A stretch of 18,516 nt of DNA from Candidatus Methanolliviera sp. GoM_asphalt (GTDB taxonomy: Archaea > Halobacteriota > Methanoliparia > Methanoliparales > Methanoliparaceae): contig CABGHH010000014.1 in NCBI GenBank assembly GCA_902158745.1, forward strand, positions 1 through 18,516, in the 5' to 3' direction. The stretch's first letter is position 1. Each line of letters starts with the position of its first letter. Below, one piece after another: positions 7,299-14,243 of the stretch. The position numbers and the translations under genes are program-made. The notes beneath the pieces were generated by a model, which saw nothing but the letters and a program-made list of their open reading frames with translations, searched no databases and had not been told where the DNA came from.

Positions 7299-9191
7299 TC
7301 AAACGTCCAGATTAACCTTATCCGCGTTCTCCTGTATGAAATTCCTTCTGGGACCTACATTCTCACCCATGAGCATCGTAAATACCCTATCGGCTTCTTC
7401 CGCATCTTCCATCGTTATTCTTATGAGCGTTCTCGATTTTGGGTCCATCGTGGTATCCCAAAGCTGTTCTGGATTCATCTCTCCGAGACCCTTGTACCGC
7501 TGCACGCTGACATTTCCTCCCCACTCATCTACTACTCTCCTTAGCTCCTCATCCGTATAGGCATAATGCTCCTTCTTTCCCTTTGATATCTTATACAGAG
7601 GAGGCATGGCAGAATAGATCTTCCCTCCCTCGATTAAGGGAGACATATATCGAAAGAAGAAGGTTAAGAGGAGGGTCCTTATATGGGCGCCGTCCACATC
7701 GGCATCCGTGGTTATTATTATCTTTCCATATCTCAACTTACTCATATCGAGATCTTCTCCGATACCACAGCCCGATGCCGATATGAGGGATTGTATCTCC
7801 TCGTTCTTTAGAATTTTATCTATCCTGTTCTTCTCCACATTGATTATCTTTCCTCTAAGTGGCAGTATCGCCTGAAAATTTCTATCTCTCGCCTGCTTTG
7901 CACTTCCTCCGGCGGAGTCTCCTTCCACTATGAAGATCTCTCGTTCCTCTCTCTTTACGCCCCTTCCACTGCAGTCTGCAAGCTTACCCGGAAGAACACT
8001 CCCAAACGTATTTTTCTTTCTCACAAGCTCTCTACTCTTCTGGGCCGCATCTCTCGCCTTTCTTGCACTCTCTACCTTTCTGATTATCCTATCCGCCACC
8101 TGCGGGTTCTCTTCCAAGAATCTTTCCATTCCCTCATAAGTTGTCTGCTCAACGATATTCTTCACATCAGAATTCATCAATTTGTTCTTCGTCTGCCCCT
8201 CAAATACCGGATTTGGGAGCCTGACATTTACGATTGCTGTTCCACCCTCCCGTACGTCTTCACCGGAGAAGGTGTACTTATTATCCTTCTTCGTCTTTGC
8301 ATAGTAGTTTACAGCTCTCGTCAGCCCGTATCTGAATCCTGTTAGATGTGTCCCCCCTTCAGACGTATAAACATTATTCGCAAAAGAATATAACGTCTCC
8401 GCATATGAATCTGTATATTGTATCCCGATCTCAACACTAATCGCAAATCTTTGTCCCTCAAGCACCTCTTCCTTCTTTATCGAGATAGGATCATGGAGAG
8501 GGTTTTTATTCTCGTTCAGGTATGATAAATAAGCCGTTAAACCATCCGTATAGTGAAATACCTCTTCTTTTTCGTTTATCTCATTAAAATAAATTTTAAC
8601 ACCATTATTTAGAAATGCAAGCTGTCTGAGCCTTCTCTTCATATAAGACGGATCAAATTTTGTCTCTTCCATAATAGAGGAATCAGGTTTGAAACTTATC
8701 TCCGTTCCAGACTCATCCGTCTCTCCCAGCTCTTTTAGAGGAGTTACCGATCTTCCAAACTCAAATTTCATCTCGTATATCTTATTATTCCTCCGTATCC
8801 TCGCCAAGAGCCATTCGGAGAGGGCATTGACGCAGGAGAGACCTACCCCGTGGAGACCGCCTGCAATTGCATATACATTATCGTTGAACTTTCCGCCGGC
8901 GTGGAGTCTCGTCATCACAACCTCAAGCGCGGACTGTCCGAATTCCTCTTTCCTATTGACGGGAATCCCTCTTCCATCGTCTTTTATCGTTACAGAATCT
9001 TCTTTTAGGGTTATCCAAATATTTTGGCAGTAACCCGCCAGAACTTCATCTATACTATTCTCTACAACCTCAAAGAAGAGCTGGTGCAGACCTTTATGGG
9101 AGACGTCCCCTATATACATCCCAGGCCTTTTTCTTACAGCTTCTATCCCATCCAAAACTAAAATGCTATCCGAATCGTATTCCATGCTCAT
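7299..9191 (-). CDS. gyrB: DNA gyrase subunit B
   Basis: ATPase subunit of type IIA topoisomerase that with GyrA introduces negative supercoils; 630 residues, the short archaeal/Gram-positive form without a large C-terminal insert. The GHKL ATPase shows the N-box with Glu44 and Asn45 in EVVENSIDEV, DDGRGIP at 71-77 and GGLHGVG at 111-117. The TOPRIM domain shows EGDSAGGSA at 423-431, TDADVDGAH about 495-503 and QRYKGLGEMNPEQLW at 564-578. The start is secure: ATG overlaps the stop of the aminotransferase gene in an ATGA, giving translational coupling. No gyrA follows; the next gene is mcm, 132 nt on. In archaea gyrase is a transfer from bacteria and gyrB-gyrA are usually adjacent, so this placement is unusual. 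Confidence 0.97.
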   Translation of the reverse strand: MSMEYDSDSILVLDGIEAVRKRPGMYIGDVSHKGLHQLFFEVVENSIDEVLAGYCQNIWITLKEDSVTIKDDGRGIPVNRKEEFGQSALEVVMTRLHAGGKFNDNVYAIAGGLHGVGLSCVNALSEWLLARIRRNNKIYEMKFEFGRSVTPLKELGETDESGTEISFKPDSSIMEETKFDPSYMKRRLRQLAFLNNGVKIYFNEINEKEEVFHYTDGLTAYLSYLNENKNPLHDPISIKKEEVLEGQRFAISVEIGIQYTDSYAETLYSFANNVYTSEGGTHLTGFRYGLTRAVNYYAKTKKDNKYTFSGEDVREGGTAIVNVRLPNPVFEGQTKNKLMNSDVKNIVEQTTYEGMERFLEENPQVADRIIRKVESARKARDAAQKSRELVRKKNTFGSVLPGKLADCSGRGVKREEREIFIVEGDSAGGSAKQARDRNFQAILPLRGKIINVEKNRIDKILKNEEIQSLISASGCGIGEDLDMSKLRYGKIIITTDADVDGAHIRTLLLTFFFRYMSPLIEGGKIYSAMPPLYKISKGKKEHYAYTDEELRRVVDEWGGNVSVQRYKGLGEMNPEQLWDTTMDPKSRTLIRITMEDAEEADRVFTMLMGENVGPRRNFIQENADKVNLDV

Positions 9192-10339
9192 CTTTTCAGA
9201 CTCTCCAAAAACTCTCCAATCCTATCCATAGCTTCTATTATAGTCTCCCTCGAGGCAGCATACGATATTCTTACAAATCCCTCCCCGCATTCCCCAAAGG
9301 CATTCCCAGGAACTACTGCAACTCTCTTCTCCCGCAGTAATCGTTCTGAGAACTCTTCTGATCCCGAATATTCTTTTATTGATGGAAAGGCATAAAAAGC
9401 CCCTTTTGGCTCAAAAATGTCCAGTTCCATCTCGTTCAGCCTCTTGACCACCATTCTTCTTCTTCTGTTGTATTCTCTGATCATCTCCATCTTTCCCTTC
9501 TCTCCACTCACGATTGCTTCTATGGCAGCCATCTGCGAAATTATTGGGGCACATATCATCGAATACTGGTGAATCTTCACCGCGCCATCCACGATCTCTT
9601 CATTAGCAGCGAGATAACCTATCCTCCAGCCAGTCATCGCGTATGCCTTTGAGAAACCATTTAAAAGGATTGTTCTATCCTTCATTCCATTTAAGGAGGA
9701 GAAAGAGACGTGTTTTTCATTATAGGTAAGATCATCATATATCTCATCTGATATCACGATCAGATCGTACTCCGAGACGATATCCGCGATCTCTTCCATT
9801 CTTTTTTTATTCATCGTGGCTCCCGTGGGATTATTTGGATAGCTGATGACGATCGCCTTTGTCTTATCCGTGATTCTCTGCTCTATCTCCTCTGGAGTTG
9901 GGACGAATCCATCTTCCATCGATGTTGGAAGTGATATGGGTTCTCCCCCTGAGAGTGTTACGCAAGGCTGATAGGAGACATAACACGGCTCCACGACTAT
10001 TATCTCATCTTTAGGATCTGTGATTGTCCTTATCGCAAGATCATAAGCCTCGCTGACGCCACACGTTATCAGAATCTCTCTCTCTGGATCGTAAAAAGTC
10101 CCATCTTTCTCATACATCTGATCGGAGATAGCTTCTCTGAGCCCCAACAATCCATAGTTTGATGTATATGAGGTGTATCCTCTCTCCAACGAATAGATCG
10201 CGGATTCCCTTATCTCCCATGGTGTAACGAAATCCGGTTCTCCTACGCCCAACGATATAACATCGTCCGCGCCGATGACGAGTTCAAAAAATTTTCTTAT
10301 CCCAGATGGCGGAATCTTCTCGACGTTCCTTGAGATCAT
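9188..10339 (-). CDS. PLP-dependent class I/II aminotransferase (aspartate aminotransferase-like)
   Basis: Product of 383 residues, fold-type I aminotransferase. Lys231 in NGFSKAYAMTGWRIGY is the Schiff-base lysine. Asp198 and Tyr201 (SDEIYDD) contact the PLP ring, Asn170 lies in PNNPTG, and Arg357 (FVRISYA) would bind the substrate carboxylate. This is the subgroup usually annotated AspB or MalY/PatA-like, acting on aspartate or aromatic amino acids; the sequence alone does not fix the substrate. It overlaps the Lrp gene by 4 nt upstream (ATGA) and gyrB by 4 nt downstream, so all three are translationally coupled. The Lrp partner suggests control by an amino acid. Function is secure at family level only. 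Confidence 0.95.
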   Translation of the reverse strand: MISRNVEKIPPSGIRKFFELVIGADDVISLGVGEPDFVTPWEIRESAIYSLERGYTSYTSNYGLLGLREAISDQMYEKDGTFYDPEREILITCGVSEAYDLAIRTITDPKDEIIVVEPCYVSYQPCVTLSGGEPISLPTSMEDGFVPTPEEIEQRITDKTKAIVISYPNNPTGATMNKKRMEEIADIVSEYDLIVISDEIYDDLTYNEKHVSFSSLNGMKDRTILLNGFSKAYAMTGWRIGYLAANEEIVDGAVKIHQYSMICAPIISQMAAIEAIVSGEKGKMEMIREYNRRRRMVVKRLNEMELDIFEPKGAFYAFPSIKEYSGSEEFSERLLREKRVAVVPGNAFGECGEGFVRISYAASRETIIEAMDRIGEFLESLKR

Positions 10340-10815
10340 GGTGATACGACCAGTCTATGATTTCTCTCTTTCTCGAATAAAATCTCCCCGTGTTCTTTAT
10401 ATTTTTTGAGGATGAAATGCGTCGTCGTGCGATAGACACGATCGATCGTCGCCAATTTATCGGATATGAAGAAAGCTATCTCTCTCATATTCTCTCCTTC
10501 TACAAGCACAGAAAGATCGTATTCACCAGAGAGAAGATAAACCTCCTTTACCTGTGGAAAGTTGGATATCTTTTTGGCGATGAGATCATATCCCTTCCCC
10601 CGCTCAGGACTTATCTTTACGTCCACGACCGCATAAACCTTCTCTTCTCCTGCCCCCTCCCAGTCTATCACCGTCTTAAACTTTTTGATCACTCCACTCT
10701 CCAAATATTCATCGATCTTTTTTTTGACCTTTTCTTCATCCAAGTCGGTCATATCGGCAATCTCTCTGTAAGAAACCCTCGCGTTATCTTCTAAGATCTC
10801 TAATATTTCATCCAT
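10336..10815 (-). CDS. Lrp/AsnC-family transcriptional regulator
   Basis: Product of 159 residues, normal for the family. Residues 1-45 form the winged helix-turn-helix (EILEDNARVSYREIADMTDL, then VIKKFK). Residues about 58-135 form the RAM ligand-binding and oligomerisation domain, ending in TTTHFILKKYKE. The effector is unknown, but the 4-nt overlap with a downstream aminotransferase gene suggests that it regulates amino-acid metabolism and probably its own unit. There is no strong ribosome site. It begins 23 nt after the stop of the ACT-domain gene, so it may be read from the upstream operon, from a weak TTTTAAA-type box in the gap, or both. Confidence 0.95.
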   Translation of the reverse strand: MDEILEILEDNARVSYREIADMTDLDEEKVKKKIDEYLESGVIKKFKTVIDWEGAGEEKVYAVVDVKISPERGKGYDLIAKKISNFPQVKEVYLLSGEYDLSVLVEGENMREIAFFISDKLATIDRVYRTTTHFILKKYKEHGEILFEKERNHRLVVSP

Positions 10816-10838
10816 ATTTCATTTACCCTTATTCATGT

Positions 10839-11501
10839 TTAAAATCTTCTTCCCCGGATTCTAAAGATGTCAAACATTGCGTCATTCGCGATGTGCATCA
10901 CCGCAAATGTTCCCGCCTGTATAGGATCTGAAACAACCAAATCCGACTCATCCGGAACGCTTCCAGCCATATTAAGTGATATTACTGGTATTCCATCTTC
11001 CCTCAACCTTTTTACCTCTTTTGATATCATACCCCCCATCAAACTCCCGGCAAGAACCAGTATCGACGCACGGTGCGTCCTCGATACGGCTTCAACAGCG
11101 TCTGCTATTGTATCTTCTCCTGTCAAAGGTATCGTATCGACGCTTATCTTCTCTCCTCTAATATTATGTCTATCCGCCTCGCTTATCGCCCCCAACGCCA
11201 CCTGTGATACCTGTGCTCCCCCACCTATTACAATCACCCGCTTTCCCCATATATCTTCAAACGTATGATGCATGCTCACGTCGAAGACGGTTGGAATGTC
11301 TCTCAACGAATTAATAAGAGATTCTATATCTTCCCCTTCGATCTCAAAATGTATTAATGCCCTTCCTTTATAACCCCTCAGTTCGGATATGAACTGCTGT
11401 GTATAGACGATGTTCGCGCCATGATCGGCTATCACGGTGGAGACGTCTCTCAAAACGCCGGGCACGTTCTCGCAGATTAGATCTATGGCAGTCCTTTTCA
11501 T
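10839..11501 (-). CDS. ACT-domain protein with C-terminal Rossmann-like domain (DUF5612-like)
   Basis: Product of 220 residues, cytosolic. Residues 1-80 are an ACT domain (ENVPGVLRDVSTVIADHGANI is the ligand-site signature), a fold that binds small molecules, usually amino acids. Residues 88-220 look like an alpha/beta nucleotide-binding-type domain: VIVIGGGAQVSQVALGA at 89-105, LAGSLMGGM at 150-158, then IPVISLNMAGSVPDESDLVV. This matches the ACT plus DUF5612 proteins known mainly in methanogenic archaea; their role is undefined. It lies between DUF99 (36 nt upstream) and the Lrp regulator (23 nt downstream). It could be an amino-acid sensor for the neighbouring regulator and aminotransferase, but that is inference. 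Confidence 0.85.
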   Translation of the reverse strand: MKRTAIDLICENVPGVLRDVSTVIADHGANIVYTQQFISELRGYKGRALIHFEIEGEDIESLINSLRDIPTVFDVSMHHTFEDIWGKRVIVIGGGAQVSQVALGAISEADRHNIRGEKISVDTIPLTGEDTIADAVEAVSRTHRASILVLAGSLMGGMISKEVKRLREDGIPVISLNMAGSVPDESDLVVSDPIQAGTFAVMHIANDAMFDIFRIRGRRF

Positions 11502-11537
11502 TTAACGTCCGACCTTAAATGTTTTTTGTATCTCCCG

Positions 11538-12110
11538 TTAAGCCCTATTCGTTGATCTTCCCCTCGCGACTCCTGAAGATATTAAATGAGCAACTCTCAC
11601 AGGTTCAGGGATCAAGGAATTGATCGTGAATTCTTTTATTATCTCTTCTGCCTCTTCCTTTTCGATCCCAACTTTTTGATAGAATATTTTGTGCTCATCA
11701 AATTTAAATTCACTTATCGCCCCACCATCTTTAATAATCTCCATCCTCTTCTCTCTCTGATCTAAGTTTCTAAGCGCCTCATATATCTTCGTGAAATTCG
11801 GCATCTTCCTGGTGAATGCCATGACTGGAATTTCGCATCTTTCAAATAGTTCTTTTATATTGACCACATTGAAGCCACCGAATGTTATTCCATCGAGCAT
11901 CATCACCCTTATCTGCCTCTCATATCCTGACCCAAAGAGCATCTCAATTATCTTCTCGGTGGAATCTAGACCGTCCACCTGAATTTTAGAAGAGATGACA
12001 CCCTCCAGGACAGATTTTCCCCTGAAGATGGCACCGATAATTATAGAATATTCCTCATCGAGAAACGCATCATCTATACCTAAAACCCTTATATTTTCTT
12101 TGAACTTCAT
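11538..12110 (-). CDS. DUF99 family protein (endonuclease V-like fold)
   Basis: Product of 190 residues, full length for DUF99. Conserved landmarks are VLGIDDA at 9-15, VMMLDGITFGGFNVV at 69-83 and EPVRVAHLISSGVARGRS at 169-186. The family is almost confined to archaea and its fold is related to endonuclease V/RNase H-like enzymes; the acidic residues in GIDDA and LDG are where catalytic carboxylates would sit. Its activity is not established. The ATG follows the rpoL TAG stop with no gap, so it is tightly coupled to rpoL and probably acts in RNA or DNA metabolism with the rpoL-csl4 group. Confidence 0.92.
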   Translation of the reverse strand: MKFKENIRVLGIDDAFLDEEYSIIIGAIFRGKSVLEGVISSKIQVDGLDSTEKIIEMLFGSGYERQIRVMMLDGITFGGFNVVNIKELFERCEIPVMAFTRKMPNFTKIYEALRNLDQREKRMEIIKDGGAISEFKFDEHKIFYQKVGIEKEEAEEIIKEFTINSLIPEPVRVAHLISSGVARGRSTNRA

Positions 12111-12395
12111 CTATTTTGTCTTCTCTGATGCCGCCTCAAATTTTGATTTGAACTCTTCACATTCTTCCAATAGTCTCTCACAAGCATCGAGTAAGACCCC
12201 TATAGGCTCTGTTCCATCTGTTCTCAAATAAATCATGGGATCGCTCATATAAGGAAATTGAATGTTATATACAACATTCAAAACTCTTCCATCCTCCCAG
12301 AGTGTGTGTTCTAACACGTTTAGCAGGGTGTCATCCTCTCCCCTTATCTCCATCTTCAATTCGTCATCTCTCTTCTCAAATACCTTTAACTCCAT
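12111..12395 (-). CDS. rpoL: RNA polymerase subunit Rpo11 (RpoL)
   Basis: Product of 94 residues, the archaeal homologue of eukaryotic Rpb11 and AC19, which dimerises with Rpo3 to start RNA polymerase assembly. The family core is visible as GEDDTLLNVLEHTLW, VVYNIQFPYMSDPMIYLRTDG and the long C-terminal dimerisation helix from LLDACERLLEE. The ATG overlaps the csl4 stop by one base (TAATG). A ribosome site GGAGTC lies at 12401-12406, 5 nt upstream, inside the csl4 coding end. The next gene, DUF99, starts immediately after its stop. Confidence 0.96.
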   Translation of the reverse strand: MELKVFEKRDDELKMEIRGEDDTLLNVLEHTLWEDGRVLNVVYNIQFPYMSDPMIYLRTDGTEPIGVLLDACERLLEECEEFKSKFEAASEKTK

Positions 12396-12961
12396 TAGAA
12401 GACTCCAGTTCTGTATTCAGAAGATACCTTCCTGGGGATCTTATTCTTGCACTTTGGACATTCGAGCATCTTTCCCTTCTTCTCCATGGGAATGCCACAT
12501 ACAGGGCAGAAAGCTTTTATGACCCCCATATTTTCATCTACGGTTGTGAGGCGTATGGGATCGTTACTTACAACCTTTGCCTTCACGATATCTCCAACCG
12601 AAAACCCCTTATCTATCCCGCTTATGTAGGCGTCTTGTATATTTGATATGTGGATGGTTCCCTCCATCTTTACCTGTCTATCCTCATACCCCTTCACTCT
12701 ATCTATACCTACTACGGCAAAAGAACTCTTGAGAACGATGATCTCCCCAAGAACTATCGTCCCTGGCTTGATCTCCGGAGGAGCCTCGACCTTGGGTTCA
12801 ACATCTATCTTGTGTGCTTTATCATCAAATTTAACCATGCCAAAGATCGAGGAATATATACCTCCAGCATCTTTATAGGTATGTTCCCCGGCTACGTATT
12901 CTTCCGTTGCGCATATAAAATCGCCCGGCAGGACGATTTTACCCTCTTCTTTTTCTCCCAT
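12395..12961 (-). CDS. csl4: Exosome RNA-binding subunit Csl4
   Basis: Product of 188 residues, cap subunit of the archaeal RNA exosome that recruits RNA and the poly(A)-binding DnaG to the Rrp41-Rrp42 ring. The three expected parts are seen: an N-terminal beta domain (VLPGDFICATEEYVAGEHTY, 10-29), an S1 RNA-binding domain about 65-145 (GTIVLGEIIVLKSSFAVVGI...GTIHISNI...FSVGDIVKAKV), and a C-terminal zinc ribbon with Cys152, Cys155, Cys168 and Cys171 (CPVCG...CPKCK). It begins 10 nt after the methyltransferase stop and overlaps rpoL by one base. There is no clear ribosome site, in line with read-through from the upstream gene. Confidence 0.95.
   Translation of the reverse strand: MGEKEEGKIVLPGDFICATEEYVAGEHTYKDAGGIYSSIFGMVKFDDKAHKIDVEPKVEAPPEIKPGTIVLGEIIVLKSSFAVVGIDRVKGYEDRQVKMEGTIHISNIQDAYISGIDKGFSVGDIVKAKVVSNDPIRLTTVDENMGVIKAFCPVCGIPMEKKGKMLECPKCKNKIPRKVSSEYRTGVF
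12401..12406 (-). promoter_or_regulatory. Ribosome-binding site of rpoL inside csl4
   Basis: GGAGTC on the minus strand, 5 nt before the rpoL ATG (12395). It lies within the last codons of csl4 and supports the chosen rpoL start. Confidence 0.55.
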
Positions 12962-12971
12962 TTTAGCAGTC

Positions 12972-13556
12972 CTAAACTTGAAACCTATATAAATTTACTC
13001 CTATCTCCCTAACGTCCTTTTTATGGAAGGGAAATGTTCTCTTGATCGGAAATTTTATCCTCTTCACCTCAAAATCTTTGCATCTATCTGCAACGTAATT
13101 CCTTATAAATTCTTCTGTGACCCCGTTGTGCATGGAATATATTACGTTTGCCATCTCGAAGGATTTATCTAAGAATATTCGGTCTTTGTGTGATCCAAAC
13201 GGTGGGTTCATCAATACAGTATCGACGCTTTTAAGACTCAGATCCTTCACGTCCGCACAGATGAACTTTATCTCTACTTTATATGTCTTTGCGTTTTCCT
13301 TCGCGACATTCAACGCATCTACATCGAGATCAATGGCATACACTTCTTCTGCCCCTAAAATTTTTGCTCCTATGGCAAGAATACCTGTCCCGCAGCCCAG
13401 ATCACACACAGTACCATTTAAATCCCCGTTCAAATTGGCATAGTGTAAAAGTTCTGCTGCTACCGGTGCAGGCGTCGCATACTGTTCCAAATACGCCTTG
13501 GCACCGTTAAATCCTTCGATCTTCTCCAATAAAATTTCGAGTTTCTTCTTATTCAT
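12972..13556 (-). CDS. METTL5-like rRNA adenine-N6 methyltransferase
   Basis: Product of 194 residues, class I SAM-dependent methyltransferase. DLGCGTG at 52-58 is the SAM loop, IDLD at 75-78 ends strand 2 and binds the SAM ribose, and NPPFG at 117-121 is the amino-group methyltransferase motif IV. The LEQYATP run at 23-29 matches the LEQYPT element of METTL5, which makes m6A in eukaryotic small-subunit rRNA with TRMT112. Archaeal members are presumed rRNA m6A enzymes. Its place at the head of the csl4-rpoL operon fits an RNA role. The start ATG is preceded by a weak AGAGGTTT site. The promoter lies in the 58-nt divergent gap shared with the plus-strand P-loop gene. The exact rRNA target is inferred. 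Confidence 0.9.
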   Translation of the reverse strand: MNKKKLEILLEKIEGFNGAKAYLEQYATPAPVAAELLHYANLNGDLNGTVCDLGCGTGILAIGAKILGAEEVYAIDLDVDALNVAKENAKTYKVEIKFICADVKDLSLKSVDTVLMNPPFGSHKDRIFLDKSFEMANVIYSMHNGVTEEFIRNYVADRCKDFEVKRIKFPIKRTFPFHKKDVREIGVNLYRFQV

Positions 13557-13590
13557 GAGAAACCTCTGCGTTCATCAAAAGGTATTTTTT

Positions 13591-13600
13591 CCATAAAAAC
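13591..13600. promoter_or_regulatory. TATA-like element in the divergent promoter region
   Basis: CCATAAAAAC (minus strand GTTTTTATGG) lies in the 58-nt gap between two divergent genes. On the plus strand it is about 20 nt before the ATG at 13615, near leaderless spacing. On the minus strand it is about 40 nt before the ATG at 13556, where AAAAAATACC may also contribute. The match to consensus is modest. Confidence 0.35.
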
Positions 13601-13614
13601 TTATTGTCTCACGT

Positions 13615-14199
13615 ATGAGTGTTACTAAGATCGGAGTCGTAGGAACACATTCTACGGGAAAAACAACATTTGTCAGGAGATTGAAAGATTTTCTCGATGA
13701 GAAAGGCTTCAATGTTTATATAATTGAAGAGCTTGCAAGAAAGAGCAGAAAGGATTCTTTAAAACGATTCACCATTCAAAAGATCATAATCGAAGAGCAG
13801 ATCAAGAAAGAGAGAGCGATGAAGAGAAGATTGGAGAGATTGGATGAGAAAAATAGTGGGAGATACGTGATGATAACGGATAGAACCACCATAGACAACT
13901 TTGCTTACCTAGAATTATCTGGGGTTGAGGGGAAGAGAGTTGGAAAACGGTTCCTTGAAAAGATAAGAGTGAATGATTGCAGTTACGATATAATCATCTA
14001 TTCTCCTCTTAGATCGAAGATTGAGGGAGACGGTTTTAGGGATAAAAATGAACTTTTCAGGCTCTTAATAGATGAGGAGATCAGAGAAAGGTTGGAAGGT
14101 ATCCAAAATGCTGGCACGCCCAACACAATGATCCTTAAAAATGGTGGAGATGTCCTTGAAAACGTTCTTCAAACCCTCAAAAAGAGAGAAATCTTTTAA
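13615..14199 (+). CDS. P-loop ATPase/kinase of the NadR-like (AAA_28) family
   Basis: Product of 194 residues, soluble. Walker A is GTHSTGKTT at 10-18; the THSTGK form is typical of NadR-like and AAA_28 proteins. A second-site segment MITDRTTIDNFAYLEL at 86-101 carries the acidic Asp89 expected after strand 3. A basic helix (KKERAMKRRLERLDEKN) separates them, and a lid-like FRDKNELFRLL follows at 141-151. NadR-type kinases phosphorylate nicotinamide riboside, but many relatives have no known substrate, so the kinase reaction is not assigned. There is no ribosome site; a weak TATA-like box is about 20 nt upstream. It is divergent from the methyltransferase operon and 44 nt ahead of trpB2. Confidence 0.85.
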   Translation: MSVTKIGVVGTHSTGKTTFVRRLKDFLDEKGFNVYIIEELARKSRKDSLKRFTIQKIIIEEQIKKERAMKRRLERLDEKNSGRYVMITDRTTIDNFAYLELSGVEGKRVGKRFLEKIRVNDCSYDIIIYSPLRSKIEGDGFRDKNELFRLLIDEEIRERLEGIQNAGTPNTMILKNGGDVLENVLQTLKKREIF

Positions 14200-14202
14200 T
14201 AT

Positions 14203-14212
14203 GTATAAAATC
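14203..14212 (+). promoter_or_regulatory. TATA box ahead of trpB2
   Basis: TGTATAAAAT is centred about 37 nt before the trpB2 ATG. This leaves a leader of roughly 10-12 nt that would contain the AGGAGAT ribosome site at 14233-14239. It suggests that trpB2 has its own promoter despite the short gap from the preceding gene. Confidence 0.5.
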
Positions 14213-14232
14213 CTTGATTGGATGAAAAGAAT

Positions 14233-14239
14233 AGGAGAT
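14233..14239 (+). promoter_or_regulatory. Ribosome-binding site of trpB2
   Basis: AGGAGAT lies 4 nt before the ATG at 14244 and fixes that start. Confidence 0.6.
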
Positions 14240-14243
14240 CAGA

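Noticed and set aside
7242..7544. A 100-codon plus-strand frame across the gyrB 3' end and gap
   Set aside because: Most of it is antisense to the gyrB C-terminus; no ribosome site, TATA box or recognisable domain supports it.
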